From NCBI RefSeq assembly GCF_014898815.1, contig NW_026515543.1, positions 248,001 through 312,000 on the forward strand: a stretch of 64,000 bases of DNA, read 5' to 3'. Shown piece after piece: positions 1 through 11,642 of this stretch. Within the stretch, counting starts at the first letter, position 1. Every line of letters starts with the position of its first letter. The stretch is from Panonychus citri. Lineage: Eukaryota; Arthropoda; Arachnida; Trombidiformes; Tetranychidae. The translations under genes were made by a program, and so were the position numbers. The notes beneath the pieces are model-generated. The model was not told where the DNA came from. It saw nothing but the letters and a program-made list of their open reading frames with translations, and searched no databases.

Positions 1-88
1 ATCTTTACTGTGGAAGATTGTTTTCTCTTGGTTTTGTTTTGTGTTCTATTCTATTCTGTAATTGTGAAGTGTGAAAATATAAACTAAA

Positions 89-1646
89 ATGGGTAAAGAT
101 TATTATAAAATCTTAGGTATCTCCAAAGATGCTAATGATGATGATATTAAAAAGGCTTATAAAAAGATGGCCCTTAAATATCATCCGGATAAGAATAAAT
201 CACCTGGAGCTGAAGAGAAATTTAAAGAGATTGCTGAAGCTTATGACGTACTTTCCGATAAAGAGAAACGTAAATTGTACGATATGGTTGGTGAAGAAGG
301 TCTGAAAGGAGGTGCTGGACACACCGGAGGTTCTGGAGGTGGAATGCCAAATGGAGCTACAAATGGATTCTCATATGTTTACACTGGAGATCCAAGGGCA
401 ACGTTTGAACAATTCTTTGGTGGAGGTAATCCCTTCGAGGCAATATTCGGGTAAGTTATCAATTTTCTACACTTAATGTTCACCTTGAGCTTTTTTCTCT
501 CTCTCTCTCAAGCTTAATTACTAACGAATTAGTTATTGATTTGCTAATATTTGAGGATAAAAGTTGAATATTATATTGTAAACCTTTTTGGGTTATAGTT
601 TTCCAAATTACTTACGTTGTAATTTTTTCCATTTCATTTTTATAGAGGTTTAGGAGGTCATGATGATATGATGGATATTGATGGTTCTAATGGATTCTCA
701 GGTGGAATGTTCAGAAATCCTCATGGTGTATCTAATGGTTTTAGAACTCAATCATTTACAAATGGTGGTAGTTGCGGTGGTGGCAGTGCCAATAGGCGTC
801 GTCCACCTGAGCAAGATCCTCCTGTTGAGCATGATCTCCATGTAACTGTGGAAGAATTATTAAAAGGAACAACTAAACGAATGAAAATCACTCGTAAAGT
901 TATTGGTCCAGACGGTAATTCTTATAGGAATGAAGATAAAATTTTAAGCGTAACAATTAAACCAGGCTGGAAAGCGGGTACAAAGATCACTTTTCAACGG
1001 GAAGGGGACCAAAAGTTGAACAGCATTCCTGCAGATATTGTATTTATTATAAGAGATAAACCTCATCCATTATTTAAACGAGAAGGAGCTGATATTAGAT
1101 ATACCGCGAAAATTTCCCTTCGAGAGGTAAGTGTCCATTTAGGATCATTTCTAATTACAATTTTAATATTCTATTTGGAGTAATTTAAGAGGAAAAGAGA
1201 AATCGGATAAGTAAAGAAAAAGATCTCATTCAGAGTTTCCCGAACTTTCTCTACTTCTCTCTTCCTCTCTCCTCCTTTCTCTCTTTCTTTCTTATTCTAT
1301 TTTCCCTTCTATTTTTCCCCTTCTGTCGTCATTCTTCACTTATTCTCTCTTATATTCTATCAATCTAAACACATTAACTAACCTTCAATCTGTTTCTTTT
1401 TTTTCACTTTTATCATAGGCTCTATGTGGAACTGTAATTAAAGTACCTACTTTATCTGGTAATAAAGTCGAACTCAAATTGAATGAAGTTGTAAATCCAA
1501 AGACAACTCGTAGATTACCTGGTCAAGGATTACCTTATCCCAAAGAACCAAATCGTAGAGGTGATTTATTAATCGGATTTGATATTAAATTCCCTGAAAG
1601 TCTAAGTGAATCAACTAAAAAACTTCTATGGGGTAGTCTTGTGTGA
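89..1646 (+). CDS. DNAJB1-like: DnaJ/Hsp40 co-chaperone, type II (DNAJB1-like)
   Basis: Hsp40 proteins deliver clients to Hsp70 and stimulate its ATPase in the cytosol or nucleus. Three exons are seen: 89-450, 646-1126 and 1419-1646, with GTAAGT donors and TAG acceptors; joined they give about 356 aa, normal for the DNAJB1/4 group. The J domain is at residues 1-70 with the HPD tripeptide in YHPDKNK. A Gly-rich linker follows, then the two C-terminal beta-barrel substrate domains (PPVEHDLHVTVEELLKG; GDLLIGFDIKFP). There is no Cys-rich zinc domain, which makes it type II. The ATG at 89 is the first in frame and begins the J domain directly. A plausible AATAAA poly(A) signal lies at 2136. Family assignment is secure; the exact orthologue within DNAJB is not. 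Confidence 0.93.
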
Positions 1647-2938
1647 TAACAATCAGAACATAATAATAATGGATCTTACTATTCAAAATAATCTGTTAAT
1701 TTCATCTGGTATTAAACACCAACAAAAAAACGTAAACACTCAATGTTAATATGCTACCATCGTCATTTAAATGTCAATAACCCAATCATCATCATCATCA
1801 CCATCATCATTATCATCTTCATCTTCATCCATATTTGTCAATTCTTTTTTGTCAATCTCAAGCTTGTTACTGTAAAATGTGTAATCATCGTTAATCATCT
1901 CTCTCTTTCTCTCTCTCATTTTTCTCCTTCAACATCATTAAATTTATCAATCTCATTAATTGAAACAAAGAGAAAAAAAATTTCATTGCAAAAATCATTT
2001 ATTCCCTCATCCCACCTCACCAATCAATTAAATTGTCAACGTTTACAATTCCTTAGTCACAATTGAATTTCTTTTTATGCAGAAAACAATTGCAACTTAA
2101 ATTGTTATTATTTATTTATTCTCATTGAAAATCTAAATAAAAGTACAAAAAGTAAAACTTTAATTGTCACATTTTGATTAACATTCTCATAGAAAAAGAA
2201 ACTTTTCCAACTATCCGAATCAACTAATTGAAATTCACCTACAATCAGATTAATTTGATTAAAGTAATTTACTAATCATTTCTATCTTGAGAAAATGAGA
2301 TCAATTGAATTAATCATGATTAACACTTAATTACTATTCTAATCATAAACTAAGTTGAGAAATTTTTTTTTTCTATTTAATTAACTTTTATTATCTTTTC
2401 TCACAGAATTTTTTATTCTTTATTTAGTTTAATTTCACAACTTCACCCAATTAAATGTACTAATCATCATTTCCAATCGTTTCTCTAATTAAGTTAATTG
2501 TTGGAAAGAATTTTAATTCTATGGGATTTGAATTAACCGCTTTTCTTCCTGTGGGTTAATCGGTCTCGTGTTTTTGGATTGGTTGTTGAATAGAAAACAA
2601 AAACATTTTTGTTTACCTTTTAAATTGAATTTAAATTGATTACAATTAACATTTAATCGATAATTGTGTCAACTGATTGAAGATATCGAAACTGTTTTTC
2701 TAACAATTTAACTCTAAGTTTAGTGATTAATCAATCAATCTGATTTAAGTTAATTGTTTCAACCTGTTGTGTTCGGATTCTGTGATATTTAATTTTAATT
2801 TTTTTTGCTGCTAAAAAATTGCTTCTAATTGTTTGATAAAATCAATATTGTAATCAATTCTCTTTGATTCTATTAATAACTAGAAATTACAAATACTATC
2901 AAAGAATTTAGCTTTCATGTCACAATAATCAAATCACT
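1647..2938. other. Intergenic: DnaJ 3' UTR and spacer
   Basis: Very AT-rich, with short CAT/CT-rich tracts near 1785-1930 and an AATAAA at 2136. No ORF with coding character or RNA gene was recognised. Confidence 0.5.
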
Positions 2939-2954
2939 ATGTTCTACTTGAATG

Positions 2955-3177
2955 GTAAGTTGAGATTGTTTTTTGTTCCTCTTTACTATCCAATCTTTGG
3001 TTTGATCTCGTTTCTTTTTTTACAATCAATTCATTTATTTGCTTAATTGTTTAGCGACTATTATTGATTTTCTTTTCCACATATTCTCTTTTTTTATGAT
3101 ATATTTATATTCTTTTCTATCTGTCTCTTTTTTTTCTTTGCTAATTTACTTATGTTTGCTATTCCTTTCTCTTACAG
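2955..3177 (+). other. Probable 5' UTR intron of the NAD kinase gene
   Basis: A GTAAGT donor at 2955 and a pyrimidine-rich acceptor ending at 3177 (CTTACAG) flank a T-rich stretch. The ATG at 2939 would be spliced into a frame that stops after about 28 codons, so it is a short upstream ORF or non-coding, not the start of the kinase. Confidence 0.5.
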
Positions 3178-3183
3178 AAAAGC

Positions 3184-4692
3184 ATGAATCACATATCATC
3201 ACAATATCGTCCATGGAAATTTATTATTCTATCATCAAGTTATCGTAAATCAATCTGTGATTATCTTACCTGTAACAAACCTGTTAAGTGCAATTACATG
3301 TCAACAATAACCAGAAATATTACACCAAACAGCCAACCAAAAATGGAAGGTGATACATTCCAAGCTAAGAGAGCATTGATTTTGACTAAATTCTCAAGAT
3401 ATGAATTTGAGAAAAGAACCAATCCTAATTTAAGTGAAGAGCAATTGATTGATAAGGTAGGTATTTAGATAAATACTTGACCATAGTAGCTCAAATTGAT
3501 TCAATTGTTTTTCTATTTTGTTAAAAGCTTAAAGCTCGTGGATCAGATTATACCAATTTACTTCACCATCATCGGATTCACCGAACCTCAAGAGATAAAT
3601 TGAAAACTGCTCTTGAAAAAAGGGGACTTGAGGTTAGAATGGTTAACCGTTTGGAATATAATAAACCAAATATTGACTGGGCCGATGTAATATTTACTTC
3701 AGGAGGTGATGGTACTTTTCTTATGGCTGCAAGTCACATAAATAATTCAGCGAAACCAATAATTGGTATTAATAGTGACCCATCTCGATCGGTTGGACAT
3801 CTTTGTCTACCTGTCCAATATTCAAATGATTTAGAGTTAATGTTAGATAAATTATATTCTCGTTCATTTAAATGGTTTTACCGGCAAAGAATACGTGTTG
3901 TTTTAGAGGGTGTTAATGCAGAAGATGATCCAATTGAGTTACACAATCAACAGTTAATGTACCCTGAATATCGTTACCTGGAATCTGATGAGAAAATCAT
4001 CTCTGATCACTCTAGTAATCCAGGTAGAGTCTCTCCGTTACCTTGTGCAACTTCACCAGTTTCTTCATCAACAACATCACCACAATTGACTCACACTGGT
4101 AAAAGTACCAAAAAATTCAAAGGTTCACATAAATAAAACTCGAACTTTACCCGTTCGCGCACTGAATGAGTGTTTCGTTGGAGAAAGTTGCTCGTCTAGA
4201 GTTTCCTATTGCGAGTTTTCCGTTGATGGTTTACCAAGATATAAATTTAAAAGCTCAGGAGTGACAATTTGTACCGGAACTGGTTCAACTTCCTGGTCTT
4301 TCAACATCAATCGTTTAACCGTTCAAAGTGTTAAAAGATTATTTCAAATTGTCCAAGAAGAAACTGGACAGAATATTGCCTCTAATGAGGAAACAATTAA
4401 ATTGATCACCAAACGCTTCAATGATTCCCTAATTTTTGACGCTTCGAAACCTGTAATGGCCTATTCGGTTCGTGATCCCATAGTGACAGGTTCTAATGAT
4501 GATTATACTCGAGGATTTGCTTCAAAAATTGAAATACGATCACGAATGTTTGATGCTTGCGTTGTTATCGACGGTGGCCTTTCATACAGATTTAACGATG
4601 GGACAATCGCTAAATTTGAAATACACGAAGAAGATGCTCTTAAAACAGTCCAACTTTTTCCTTGTAACAAACAAGAGAACACAAAACAATGA
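3184..4692 (+). CDS. NADK2: NAD kinase 2, mitochondrial type (reading frame broken near 4090-4136)
   Basis: Phosphorylates NAD+ to NADP+; the animal NADK2 class is mitochondrial. Exons 3184-3456 and 3528 onward join in frame. The N terminus is basic and hydroxylated without acidic residues, as in a mitochondrial presequence. The family GGDG motif is in TSGGDGTFLMAA near residue 150, followed by INSDPSRSVGHL. The second half (LNECFVGES, then ICTGTGSTSWSFNINR) is typical of NADK2 rather than cytosolic NADK. The frame open from 3528 stops at 4134-4136, while the homologous continuation is one base out and open from 4090. No good intron is visible there, so I infer a one-base indel, probably in the A-run near 4110. 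Residues around 230-290 are low-complexity Ser/Thr/Pro, so the exact break point is unclear. Confidence 0.82.
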
Positions 4693-4828
4693 CACTTAAA
4701 ATATCACAGATATTAATCACAATTTCCATTAAAACTTTTTTGTTTATTAGCTCAAATTACAATAGTTTCCATTTTTTCATTGATTCAATTTGAGTTTTTC
4801 ATGCTACTCGATATAAAACAAATCGAAA

Positions 4829-4859
<31 letters not shown>

Positions 4860-5162
4860 CTGATTAAAAGCGACTTCTGATTTGCATCTTCGAATATTAA
4901 TCTGCTTTTTTAGTGAAAAAATTTGGAAAAATGGCCTGCAAGTTATAAGAACTCGAAAAGTGCGAACTTTTGTTTCATCTTGAAAGCACTTGAGCGACAA
5001 ACTGATTAGAAGGATTTTCAAGTATCTCGTTCATTTCATGAGCCAAGGTCACGATAATTAATTGAGATGATTCTCATCAGTTCTTGATTGTGTTGATTGT
5101 TTATTCGATTCAATAAAAGATCTTTGTTATTTGGACTATTATTATTGTTTATCATTAGAATA
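4693..5162. repeat. Intergenic with (TC)n microsatellite
   Basis: A perfect TC dinucleotide run of about 28 bases lies at 4829-4857. The rest is AT-rich spacer between the NAD kinase and the small secreted gene; nothing else is seen. Confidence 0.6.
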
Positions 5163-5500
5163 ATGAATTATTTGCTTGCAAGTGTTTTAATCATCTTAAG
5201 TGTTTCTGTCGACCTAAGTTACGAAGGTGCCGTTGGAGCGGCTTTGGCTGGTGAAGAGATTCTGGACAAATTGAAGGACCGATGGAACTTTGGTTGTGTA
5301 AAGGACGATGCATTCGGTTGTTCTAAAGGTTATTGTTGGTCCAATTGTGCTGGTTTTGGACAAATGACGGTCACTTCGTTATCACTCACGATTGGTGTTA
5401 TACAACTCGAGGTCGATCACAAGATTATAATTACGTTAGGTGTGAATCTAAAAGTGATTGTGATCCTTGTTGGAAATGCGCTGGAAGCTGCACCGTTTGA
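5163..5500 (+). CDS. Small cysteine-rich secreted protein, unknown function (frame break near 5355-5366)
   Basis: The ATG at 5163 starts a clear signal peptide (hydrophobic core LLASVLIILSVSV), followed by a short helix-like segment and a Cys-rich domain. The first half has C-x5-C-x4-C-x3-C spacing (GCSKGYCWSNC). The original frame then runs into non-Cys sequence, while the neighbouring frame continues with WCYTT and a tail rich in Cys (DCDPCWKCAG), ending at 5498-5500. The balanced cysteines argue that the real protein crosses frames, through a one-base indel beside the TTTT run at 5353-5356 or a mutation. It would be about 112 aa. Small secreted disulphide-rich families like this are common in mites and other arthropods; I cannot assign a role and do not call it a toxin. 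Confidence 0.6.
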
Positions 5501-6636
5501 AACATTTCATCAGATTGGCAATTGGCTTTTAATTGGAAATCAAATGATAAATGTCAATTGTTTTTGTTGATTTTAAATTGACCATTAAAAGATGCATTCA
5601 ACTTAATCAAGTCAACTTTTTATTCTCTTTGTTAATTTGTGGTCTTACAAACAACGAGACTTTCATGAAACTCTACTGAATCAGAAAACATCCCAAGGAC
5701 AAAAAGCTTTTAGTAAATTGATTACCAATCGTCGATCAATTGTGATACACAAAGAAAATTCTGACGATGTTTATGTATTAATTTACTGAAAGGAAAAACT
5801 AAACTGATTGATGTTTGTGTTGTTCACTTAATGGTATTGACTTAACAACAATGAGCTTGATGAGCCAAGAAAATGCAAAGAAATTAAATTTGGCAGTGAA
5901 AGTTATCTTCTCATTTGAATTCGAAGATGGAAGACAATCGTAGACCAACAAAATCGAAGATGATACAGAACAAAATTCTATTCAAAGTTGACGAAATAAT
6001 AAAATGATTGGACAATAATAATTACATCGAAAAGAAAAATTTGAAGGTAAAGCCAATAGATTATCATAATTAGAATTCGATTCACTTCAATTCTGAAACT
6101 GACCTCAGAAAATCACATCGATAATATTAATTACAATTTCTATGAAAACTTTTTCATTTGTTCATAAAAACAAACATAACCTTTCAAACCGAAACTTTTG
6201 CCAACAATTAAAAGAAAAACATTTCATTGAACAATTTAAATTCTCAAAAGAAAAAAAAACAAAAACAACAACTCATCAATCGTTTTAAAATCGAAACAAT
6301 TTATGAATGAATAACAATTAACCGAAACAAAAGATCCATTTGGGATTCGAATCCGGATTAGGTCATTGGAGTTTCTTTTCTTTAAGAAGAAAAAAGAATC
6401 TCTTTCTTTTTCTCTTTCTTTTTTTCTCGTTTTTCTTGTTTCTTTTTTCTCTCTCACTTTTCTTTCTCTTCTCTCTCTCTCTCTCTCTCTCTTTTCCTCT
6501 CTTGTTAAACAACTTCTGATAATTCTAACGTCATTTGTTAGCCTGTTATGAGATAAAATGGCTTCCAAAGTGTCTTTTTCTAAAATAGTTAATCTGTTTA
6601 CTTAAATCATGTTTACTCTAAATCCAGTAATTAACA
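5501..6636. repeat. Intergenic spacer with CT-rich tract upstream of frizzled
   Basis: AT-rich spacer. A T/C-only tract occupies roughly 6395-6502, ending in a pure (CT)n run near 6472-6492, about 140 bases before the frizzled ATG. The ORFs through it are simple-sequence artefacts. No other gene is seen. Confidence 0.6.
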
Positions 6637-8391
6637 ATGGACTTGAATTATTTTCTATTGTGTTTTCTGTTGACAATTAGTTCATCATTTGATGTAACCA
6701 TTGGTGTTAGTGTTACCTCATCATCTTCCCTTAATCCAACCCTAGAACGACCCAAAGTTATTGCCAATAATAATAGGAGAAGATGTGAAACAATAACCAT
6801 CGCCTCATGTAAAGACATTGGTTATAATGAGACAATTTTTCCCAACCTTCGTAATCATGTTTCCCAACAACATGCTGGCTTTGAATTACACGATTTAGCT
6901 CCATTGATTAAGATTAATTGCTCGGAAGATCTTAAACTATTATTATGCTCGGTCTTCTTTCCACCTTGTACCATGTTGGAGACTCCATTACCACCCTGCC
7001 GATCAATTTGCCTCTCATCTAAAAATGGTTGTGAACATGTAGTTATCGCTTTCGGTTTTGTCTGGCCTGATTATCTTGATTGTAATAAATTCACCAATGA
7101 TGAACCTTGTGTTAGCCGGACAGGTAACTCATTTACCTCTGATACTTCAATCAATATCAACTCTCAAGATCCACCATTAACCGGAATCCACGCCTACAAT
7201 TACAATCCAAACAATGGTGATTCTATTAACAAGAATAACCGTTTCGCTTGTCCAGTTCATTTAGCTGCCCCCAAGAATTCTGGTTATATTTTACGATTAA
7301 ATGGTAAAAGTTACCCTGATTGTGCCACACCTTGTGATGGTTTGTTGTTCAACAAAAATGATAAGAAAATAATCAACGGATGGATCTTTATTTGCTCCAT
7401 TGCCTGTTTACTATCATCTCTTTTCACATTGTTTACTCATCTTCTTGAACCAAGAAGATTTGGTTATCCAGAGAAAGCGTTACAATTTATTTCAATCTGT
7501 TATGCTGTCATCTCTTTAGTTCATATAGTTGGTTTCACGTTTGGCGATTCAATCTCATGTAATCAACCATTTCCACCTCCTGAAGATAATCCCAATGTAC
7601 CAATGATCAGCACAATAACCCAAGGAACTTCAAAAAGCTTTTGTACCTTAACTTTTATGTTCTTGTACTTTTTTGGCCATTCGAGTTACATTTGGTTCAC
7701 CATAATGACTCTTACTTGGTTTATTGCCTTTTCTTGTGGTTGGGGACGAGAGGGTTTCGAAAGGATAACAACTTGGTTCCATGTTTTCGCCTGGGCAGTA
7801 CCTTGTGCTGAAGTTTTTCGCGTTATCGCCTTAAATAGGATCGAAGGTGATCCTTTAAGTGGTGTTTGTTATCACAACTTTTGGAATCGTGGAGATCACA
7901 TTCAACTCACCGATTCTGGCCTTTATCTTTTCTACTTATCCTGTAGTATCGTTTTTCTTTTCATTGGTTTCTATTATTCAATTCGCCTTCATCAGGAACT
8001 TAAAGCTGATCGTAGAGATACTTATAAAATGGATAACCTTTTATTACGTGTATCAATTTTTTCCATTTTCTACCTAATCTCATCATTTATTTTAATCGCT
8101 TGTAATATTTATGAAACAACTAATCTAGATTCTTGGATGCTTGACTGGCAGCAAAATGTTTGCCTTCGACCCGATTCCGGAATACCCTGTCCATTCACAT
8201 CTTCCGATAAGATGCCCAGAAAACCAAATCTTTGGTACTTTCTCCTCAAATATGCTGCTCGACTTGTGCCTGGAATAACTTTGTCGATTCATCTCTTTTC
8301 TCACAAAACTCTTGATTCTTGGCATAACTTTGCTCGAAAACTTTGCTGTTTAAGTGAACCCGTTGATCCCGACAATTCATTGAAAATCTGA
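6637..8391 (+). CDS. fz: Frizzled family Wnt receptor
   Basis: Seven-pass receptor for Wnt ligands at the plasma membrane, signalling through Dishevelled. Single uninterrupted ORF of 584 aa. A signal peptide (residues 1-24) is followed by a frizzled cysteine-rich domain at about 49-160 with the full ten cysteines (first RRCETI, later PPCRSICLSSKNGC). A linker leads to the membrane domain from about residue 245, starting at WIFICSIACLL, with seven hydrophobic segments. The cytoplasmic tail just after TM7 has KTLDSW, matching the KTxxxW Dishevelled-binding motif. The tail is short and ends NSLKI, without the usual C-terminal PDZ-binding motif of several Fz classes. Intronless structure is notable but not unique among frizzleds. 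I cannot place it firmly among Fz1/2/7, Fz4, Fz5/8 or Fz9/10. Confidence 0.95.
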   Translation: MDLNYFLLCFLLTISSSFDVTIGVSVTSSSSLNPTLERPKVIANNNRRRCETITIASCKDIGYNETIFPNLRNHVSQQHAGFELHDLAPLIKINCSEDLKLLLCSVFFPPCTMLETPLPPCRSICLSSKNGCEHVVIAFGFVWPDYLDCNKFTNDEPCVSRTGNSFTSDTSININSQDPPLTGIHAYNYNPNNGDSINKNNRFACPVHLAAPKNSGYILRLNGKSYPDCATPCDGLLFNKNDKKIINGWIFICSIACLLSSLFTLFTHLLEPRRFGYPEKALQFISICYAVISLVHIVGFTFGDSISCNQPFPPPEDNPNVPMISTITQGTSKSFCTLTFMFLYFFGHSSYIWFTIMTLTWFIAFSCGWGREGFERITTWFHVFAWAVPCAEVFRVIALNRIEGDPLSGVCYHNFWNRGDHIQLTDSGLYLFYLSCSIVFLFIGFYYSIRLHQELKADRRDTYKMDNLLLRVSIFSIFYLISSFILIACNIYETTNLDSWMLDWQQNVCLRPDSGIPCPFTSSDKMPRKPNLWYFLLKYAARLVPGITLSIHLFSHKTLDSWHNFARKLCCLSEPVDPDNSLKI

Positions 8392-9007
8392 CCAATTTAT
8401 CCTCACCTATCATACATTTACCATATTTGTAATTTATCATTACTAGGAACAATCAACCAATCAAACTTTTGCAAAAAGTTTTTTTTATCCACCGCCATTT
8501 AAATCATTTGGTTCTGATTACAAATTCACCGTAGTAGTAATCAACTTTATCAAAAAGGAAAACAAAATTAAGAGCTTTGGATTCATATTTTGCCAGAAAT
8601 TTTTCTCTGTAAATTAGTCGCTGTTTAAGGAAACAATTAGTGCTTATGATCACTACTTTGGGTTATTGGATCAATTTTAATCTCTCTCCCTGTGTTTCTA
8701 ACCTACACTTTCACTTAATCCATCCAATTGTAAATATTTTTTTCTATGAGATTTTTTTCTGAGATTCTTTTCTATTGTAATCAATTGTAAATATACATAA
8801 TAAGCCAATCTAATTCACTATAAGTTACCATATTATGGATTCTTGAACGATTAAGATAAGACTGGAATTTTAACCTAATATAATTAAATTATAATTAAAT
8901 GCCAAAATGTTTTCATTTAAATACAATTGTCTTTTGTGTTTATTGGAAAATTTGTTTACCATTAATATTTATCAAAATGAATTTCTATTTACACAATTAA
9001 AACCATT
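8392..9007. other. Convergent intergenic region (frizzled / TFIP11-like)
   Basis: 3' ends of two convergent genes. AT-rich with no recognisable feature; short poly-T runs near 8478 and 8738. Confidence 0.5.
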
Positions 9008-10503
9008 TCATGTACAATTAATTACACGATTACAAAGATCTTCTAAACTAATTGGTTTCCAAGAATCAGCTATTTTATGGAAAATAACGTTATCCTTAAA
9101 ATAAATAGAAAACTTTGCAAATTTATAAACTGGATTATTATCTTGGGAACTATTTGGTAATTGGGTGAACGAAAGAGCCAATTCAGCGGCTCTTTTATCA
9201 ATCATCTCTTCAAATGTTATATTTAATCGGTAATCAATTATTTCCTTTGGTGGTGGTTGAATGGTTGATGGATTGTCACGATTTGAAAGATCAAAGTTCT
9301 GTTGGTATGTAATCATACCACCGGGCGCAGTAACTGAATAGTTCATCATTTCAAGAGCTTGGAAAAAGGCTCGTTGAACTTTTCTCTGAGCAAGAAGATC
9401 AGCTGAGAACATTTTTTTCCACCCTTGATACCATCGAGTTACTTCATCGTAATTGGGTGAATAAATTAACCAAGAATATAAAACATGAAGCCATTTAGGG
9501 AAAAATATTCTCACTAAAAGATCAACTGTTATTTCAATTGGTAACATATTCTCCCAATCAATGAACCAATACCAAATGTCTAGAACTTGATGATGAGGAT
9601 TAATCGTGAAACTGTTGAGGATAATTTCCAATTTGGGTACAATGTTTTCCATTAGAAAAGATGACCAAATGTGACCAGCGAAAACATGTTTCCATGGTTC
9701 TAGAATCATTTTAGCTGAACGATCTTCCGGATGCCATTGTGATAATGCTGCGGCCAATTTTTGTCTCAATGGTTCAAAAATGGGCTCCATTCTATCGGCC
9801 ATCATGGGTAACCAGGGATGAATCCAAAAGTGAATGGGAACCGGATCATTGAGCGGATTCCATTCGGCTATTTCAATCTTTAACCGAACACCAATAATCT
9901 GATCGTAAATGTATTCTAATAACCAACCTTGTAAAAGGGGTTTCCAGGTTTCTAATAATCTGATGACTGTATCACAGCTTCGTATTGATGGTAATTCGGT
10001 TATTGCTTTGTCGATAACAGGAAGCCAAAAATCCCACATTAGAATATCAAAATATTTAATTCCATAAGGTTCAAGGGCTAATTGGTATTCTTTAAAGTAA
10101 TCAAATAAAGCTTCAGGCTTTTCCAATGGTTCCCATGTTTTGACAATTCCATTGGCATCTTGGTAAATTTTGAGTATTCGAGCTAATTTTTTTTTCAACT
10201 CTTCACAAGAATCTTTTTTAGCTGAAATGTTTTCCATTAATCTCTTTTCTCGATCCAAAAGTTGCTTAAGTGTTTTCCTTTTTATCTTAATCACTCTTTT
10301 CAAATGGTCTTTTCCTCGTCTCTTTCTTCAGCCGGTAACTCGCTTGAAAGTTTTTCCTTGTCGGATAATTTTGCTTGGATAGGTTCAATTATACCTTGAC
10401 CCCGTGCACCCAATCCTTGACCACCAACATAGCCCATTTTGGCCATTAATTTAGAACCAATTCCCTTGGTGTGTTTTTCCCACTCTCCAAATCTTGAAGA
10501 CAT
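9008..10503 (-). CDS. TFIP11: TFIP11/STIP-like spliceosome disassembly factor, short form (frame break near 10300-10330)
   Basis: TFIP11 (yeast Ntr1) recruits the DHX15 helicase to take apart the lariat spliceosome. The first ATG (10503) opens a G-patch at once: GEWEKHTKGIGSKLMAKMGY and QGIIEPIQAK. The second frame begins as a basic coiled coil and continues as the GCFC domain, with signature blocks NPLNDPVPIHFWIHPWLP, WHPEDRSAKMILEPWKHVF and FPKWLHVLYSWL. The G-patch frame stops at 10300 while the coiled-coil frame is open past it, so a one-base shift in the GAGGAAAAGACC stretch joins them. Joined length is about 500 aa, against about 830 in human TFIP11: the N-terminal TIP_N domain and the long linker are absent. 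It is either a shortened paralogue or a gene whose 5' exon was missed. Stop at 9008-9010. Confidence 0.8.
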
Positions 10504-11133
10504 TTTCAACTCTTACCAACACCTCAGCAGGCTCAAGGTAAACACAGAAAACTAAGATAATAACAATAGAACAAAGTGTTGAAACAAAGATACACCGATT
10601 CCAAAGTGTCTGATGATCAATAAAAATCAAGAAATTATATCAATTTAAAGAAAATAAATTAATCATTACAATTTGATTAATTCAACTTTTGAGATAAACA
10701 AACTGTTTGGTTATACATTTTCTAAAATTTGTTCGTTTGCTAGTCGACAGATGGCGCTGATCGGAGCTTCGAAATGAATCAAATTCAAATTTGAAGTTAA
10801 ACAACAATTTAATTTAATTGCTTTGATTGTTGATATTTAGTTGATTGTTTTGAGAATGAGTGAAAGTTAATAATTAGAACGCAATGTGATATTTATTATA
10901 TAATTCTAATTGATTCAATTAGAGTTTGATTGATTTTGTGGTTGGGATGAAAGGATCGATTTTACTTTCAATTAGTTGACATTGGAATTGAATTAAAATT
11001 TGATTTATTTTTTACTTTTTAAGAAATGATTAAATATGTAGAACATAAATTAGAGTAATTGAATCTTTCAACAGCTAATTTTAAATTTCATTAGATAACA
11101 GATAATTTTTGGTACATTAAAATTGTAGGACAT
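10504..11133. other. Intergenic upstream of TFIP11-like gene
   Basis: AT-rich promoter-side region of the TFIP11-like gene and 3' flank of the next minus-strand gene. Apart from the CTCF-like motif listed separately, nothing is seen. Confidence 0.5.
10741..10757 (+). promoter_or_regulatory. CTCF-like motif (AGATGGCGCT core)
   Basis: Core AGATGGCGCTG in a GC-richer island about 240 bases upstream of the TFIP11-like ATG. It resembles the AGATGGCGC form of CTCF sites. Similar elements lie in two other promoter regions of this window (21892 and 60564). Function is inferred from the motif only. Confidence 0.35.
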
Positions 11134-11642
11134 TTAAGAAGCTTTTAATTGTTTTTCTTTTTCCGCTGTAACGAATTCAGCTAATTCCATTTCACTTCGA
11201 ATCATAATGAATTCATTTCGCTTCCAAAATTGTCTGCATAAGATTATAATCAAAAAAGTTAAGAAAATCCTGTTGAAATAGTTGTCGTTCTTGAGATACT
11301 CCGGTTCAAGATCTAAACAGATCCAATGGTAAACGAGACCGTACAAATTAACCAACGATACAAACATGAAAATAACAAGAAAAAATCACAACAATAAATT
11401 AATTAGTTCAATCAATTAGTCTAATTAAATTATAATAATCAAGAGACAATCAAATACCCTTGAGACTTTTTCTTACCGTCATAATTATTATCAGGATCTA
11501 TCTTTTTGTATTTAGGAGCAGCATTAGAACCAGCGATGAATTTAGCAGCAGGTTGATCACAAAGAGCTGTCGATCTGTGGAATCCTCGTCTCCCCACTAA
11601 TCTACTCGATAATCTCAATAATTGAACAAATTTAAAAGACAT
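11134..11642 (-). CDS. Small mitochondrial-type single-pass membrane protein, unknown
   Basis: Two exons are proposed: 11642-11477 and 11312-11134, with donor GTAAGA and acceptor TCTGTTTAG; joining is in phase (GAC G|AT CTT) and gives 114 aa. The N terminus is Arg/Ser-rich with no acid until residue 29 (LLRLSSRLVGRRGFHRST), as expected of a mitochondrial presequence. Exon 2 encodes one hydrophobic helix (IFLTFLIIIL) followed by a charged tail (MELAEFVTAEKEKQ). Size and layout recall small respiratory-chain accessory subunits, but I recognise no specific family. A damaged inverted copy lies at 24990-25825, so this is the parental copy. Without splicing the first frame would end as a 67-aa product. 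Confidence 0.6.

Noticed and set aside
1743..2066. 107-aa ORF rich in Ile, His and Ser
   Set aside because: Simple CAT/CT-rich 3' UTR sequence; composition artefact.
4090..4136. An intron in NADK2 to explain the frame change
   Set aside because: Candidate donors (GTAGAG at 4023, GTAAAA at 4099) have no pyrimidine-rich acceptor in the needed phase.
6335..6365. GATTCGAATCC, resembling a tRNA B box
   Set aside because: No matching A box, anticodon stem or acceptor stem can be built around it on either strand.
6236..6568. 110-aa Arg/Glu/Lys-rich minus-strand ORF
   Set aside because: Reverse reading of the CT-rich tract upstream of frizzled.
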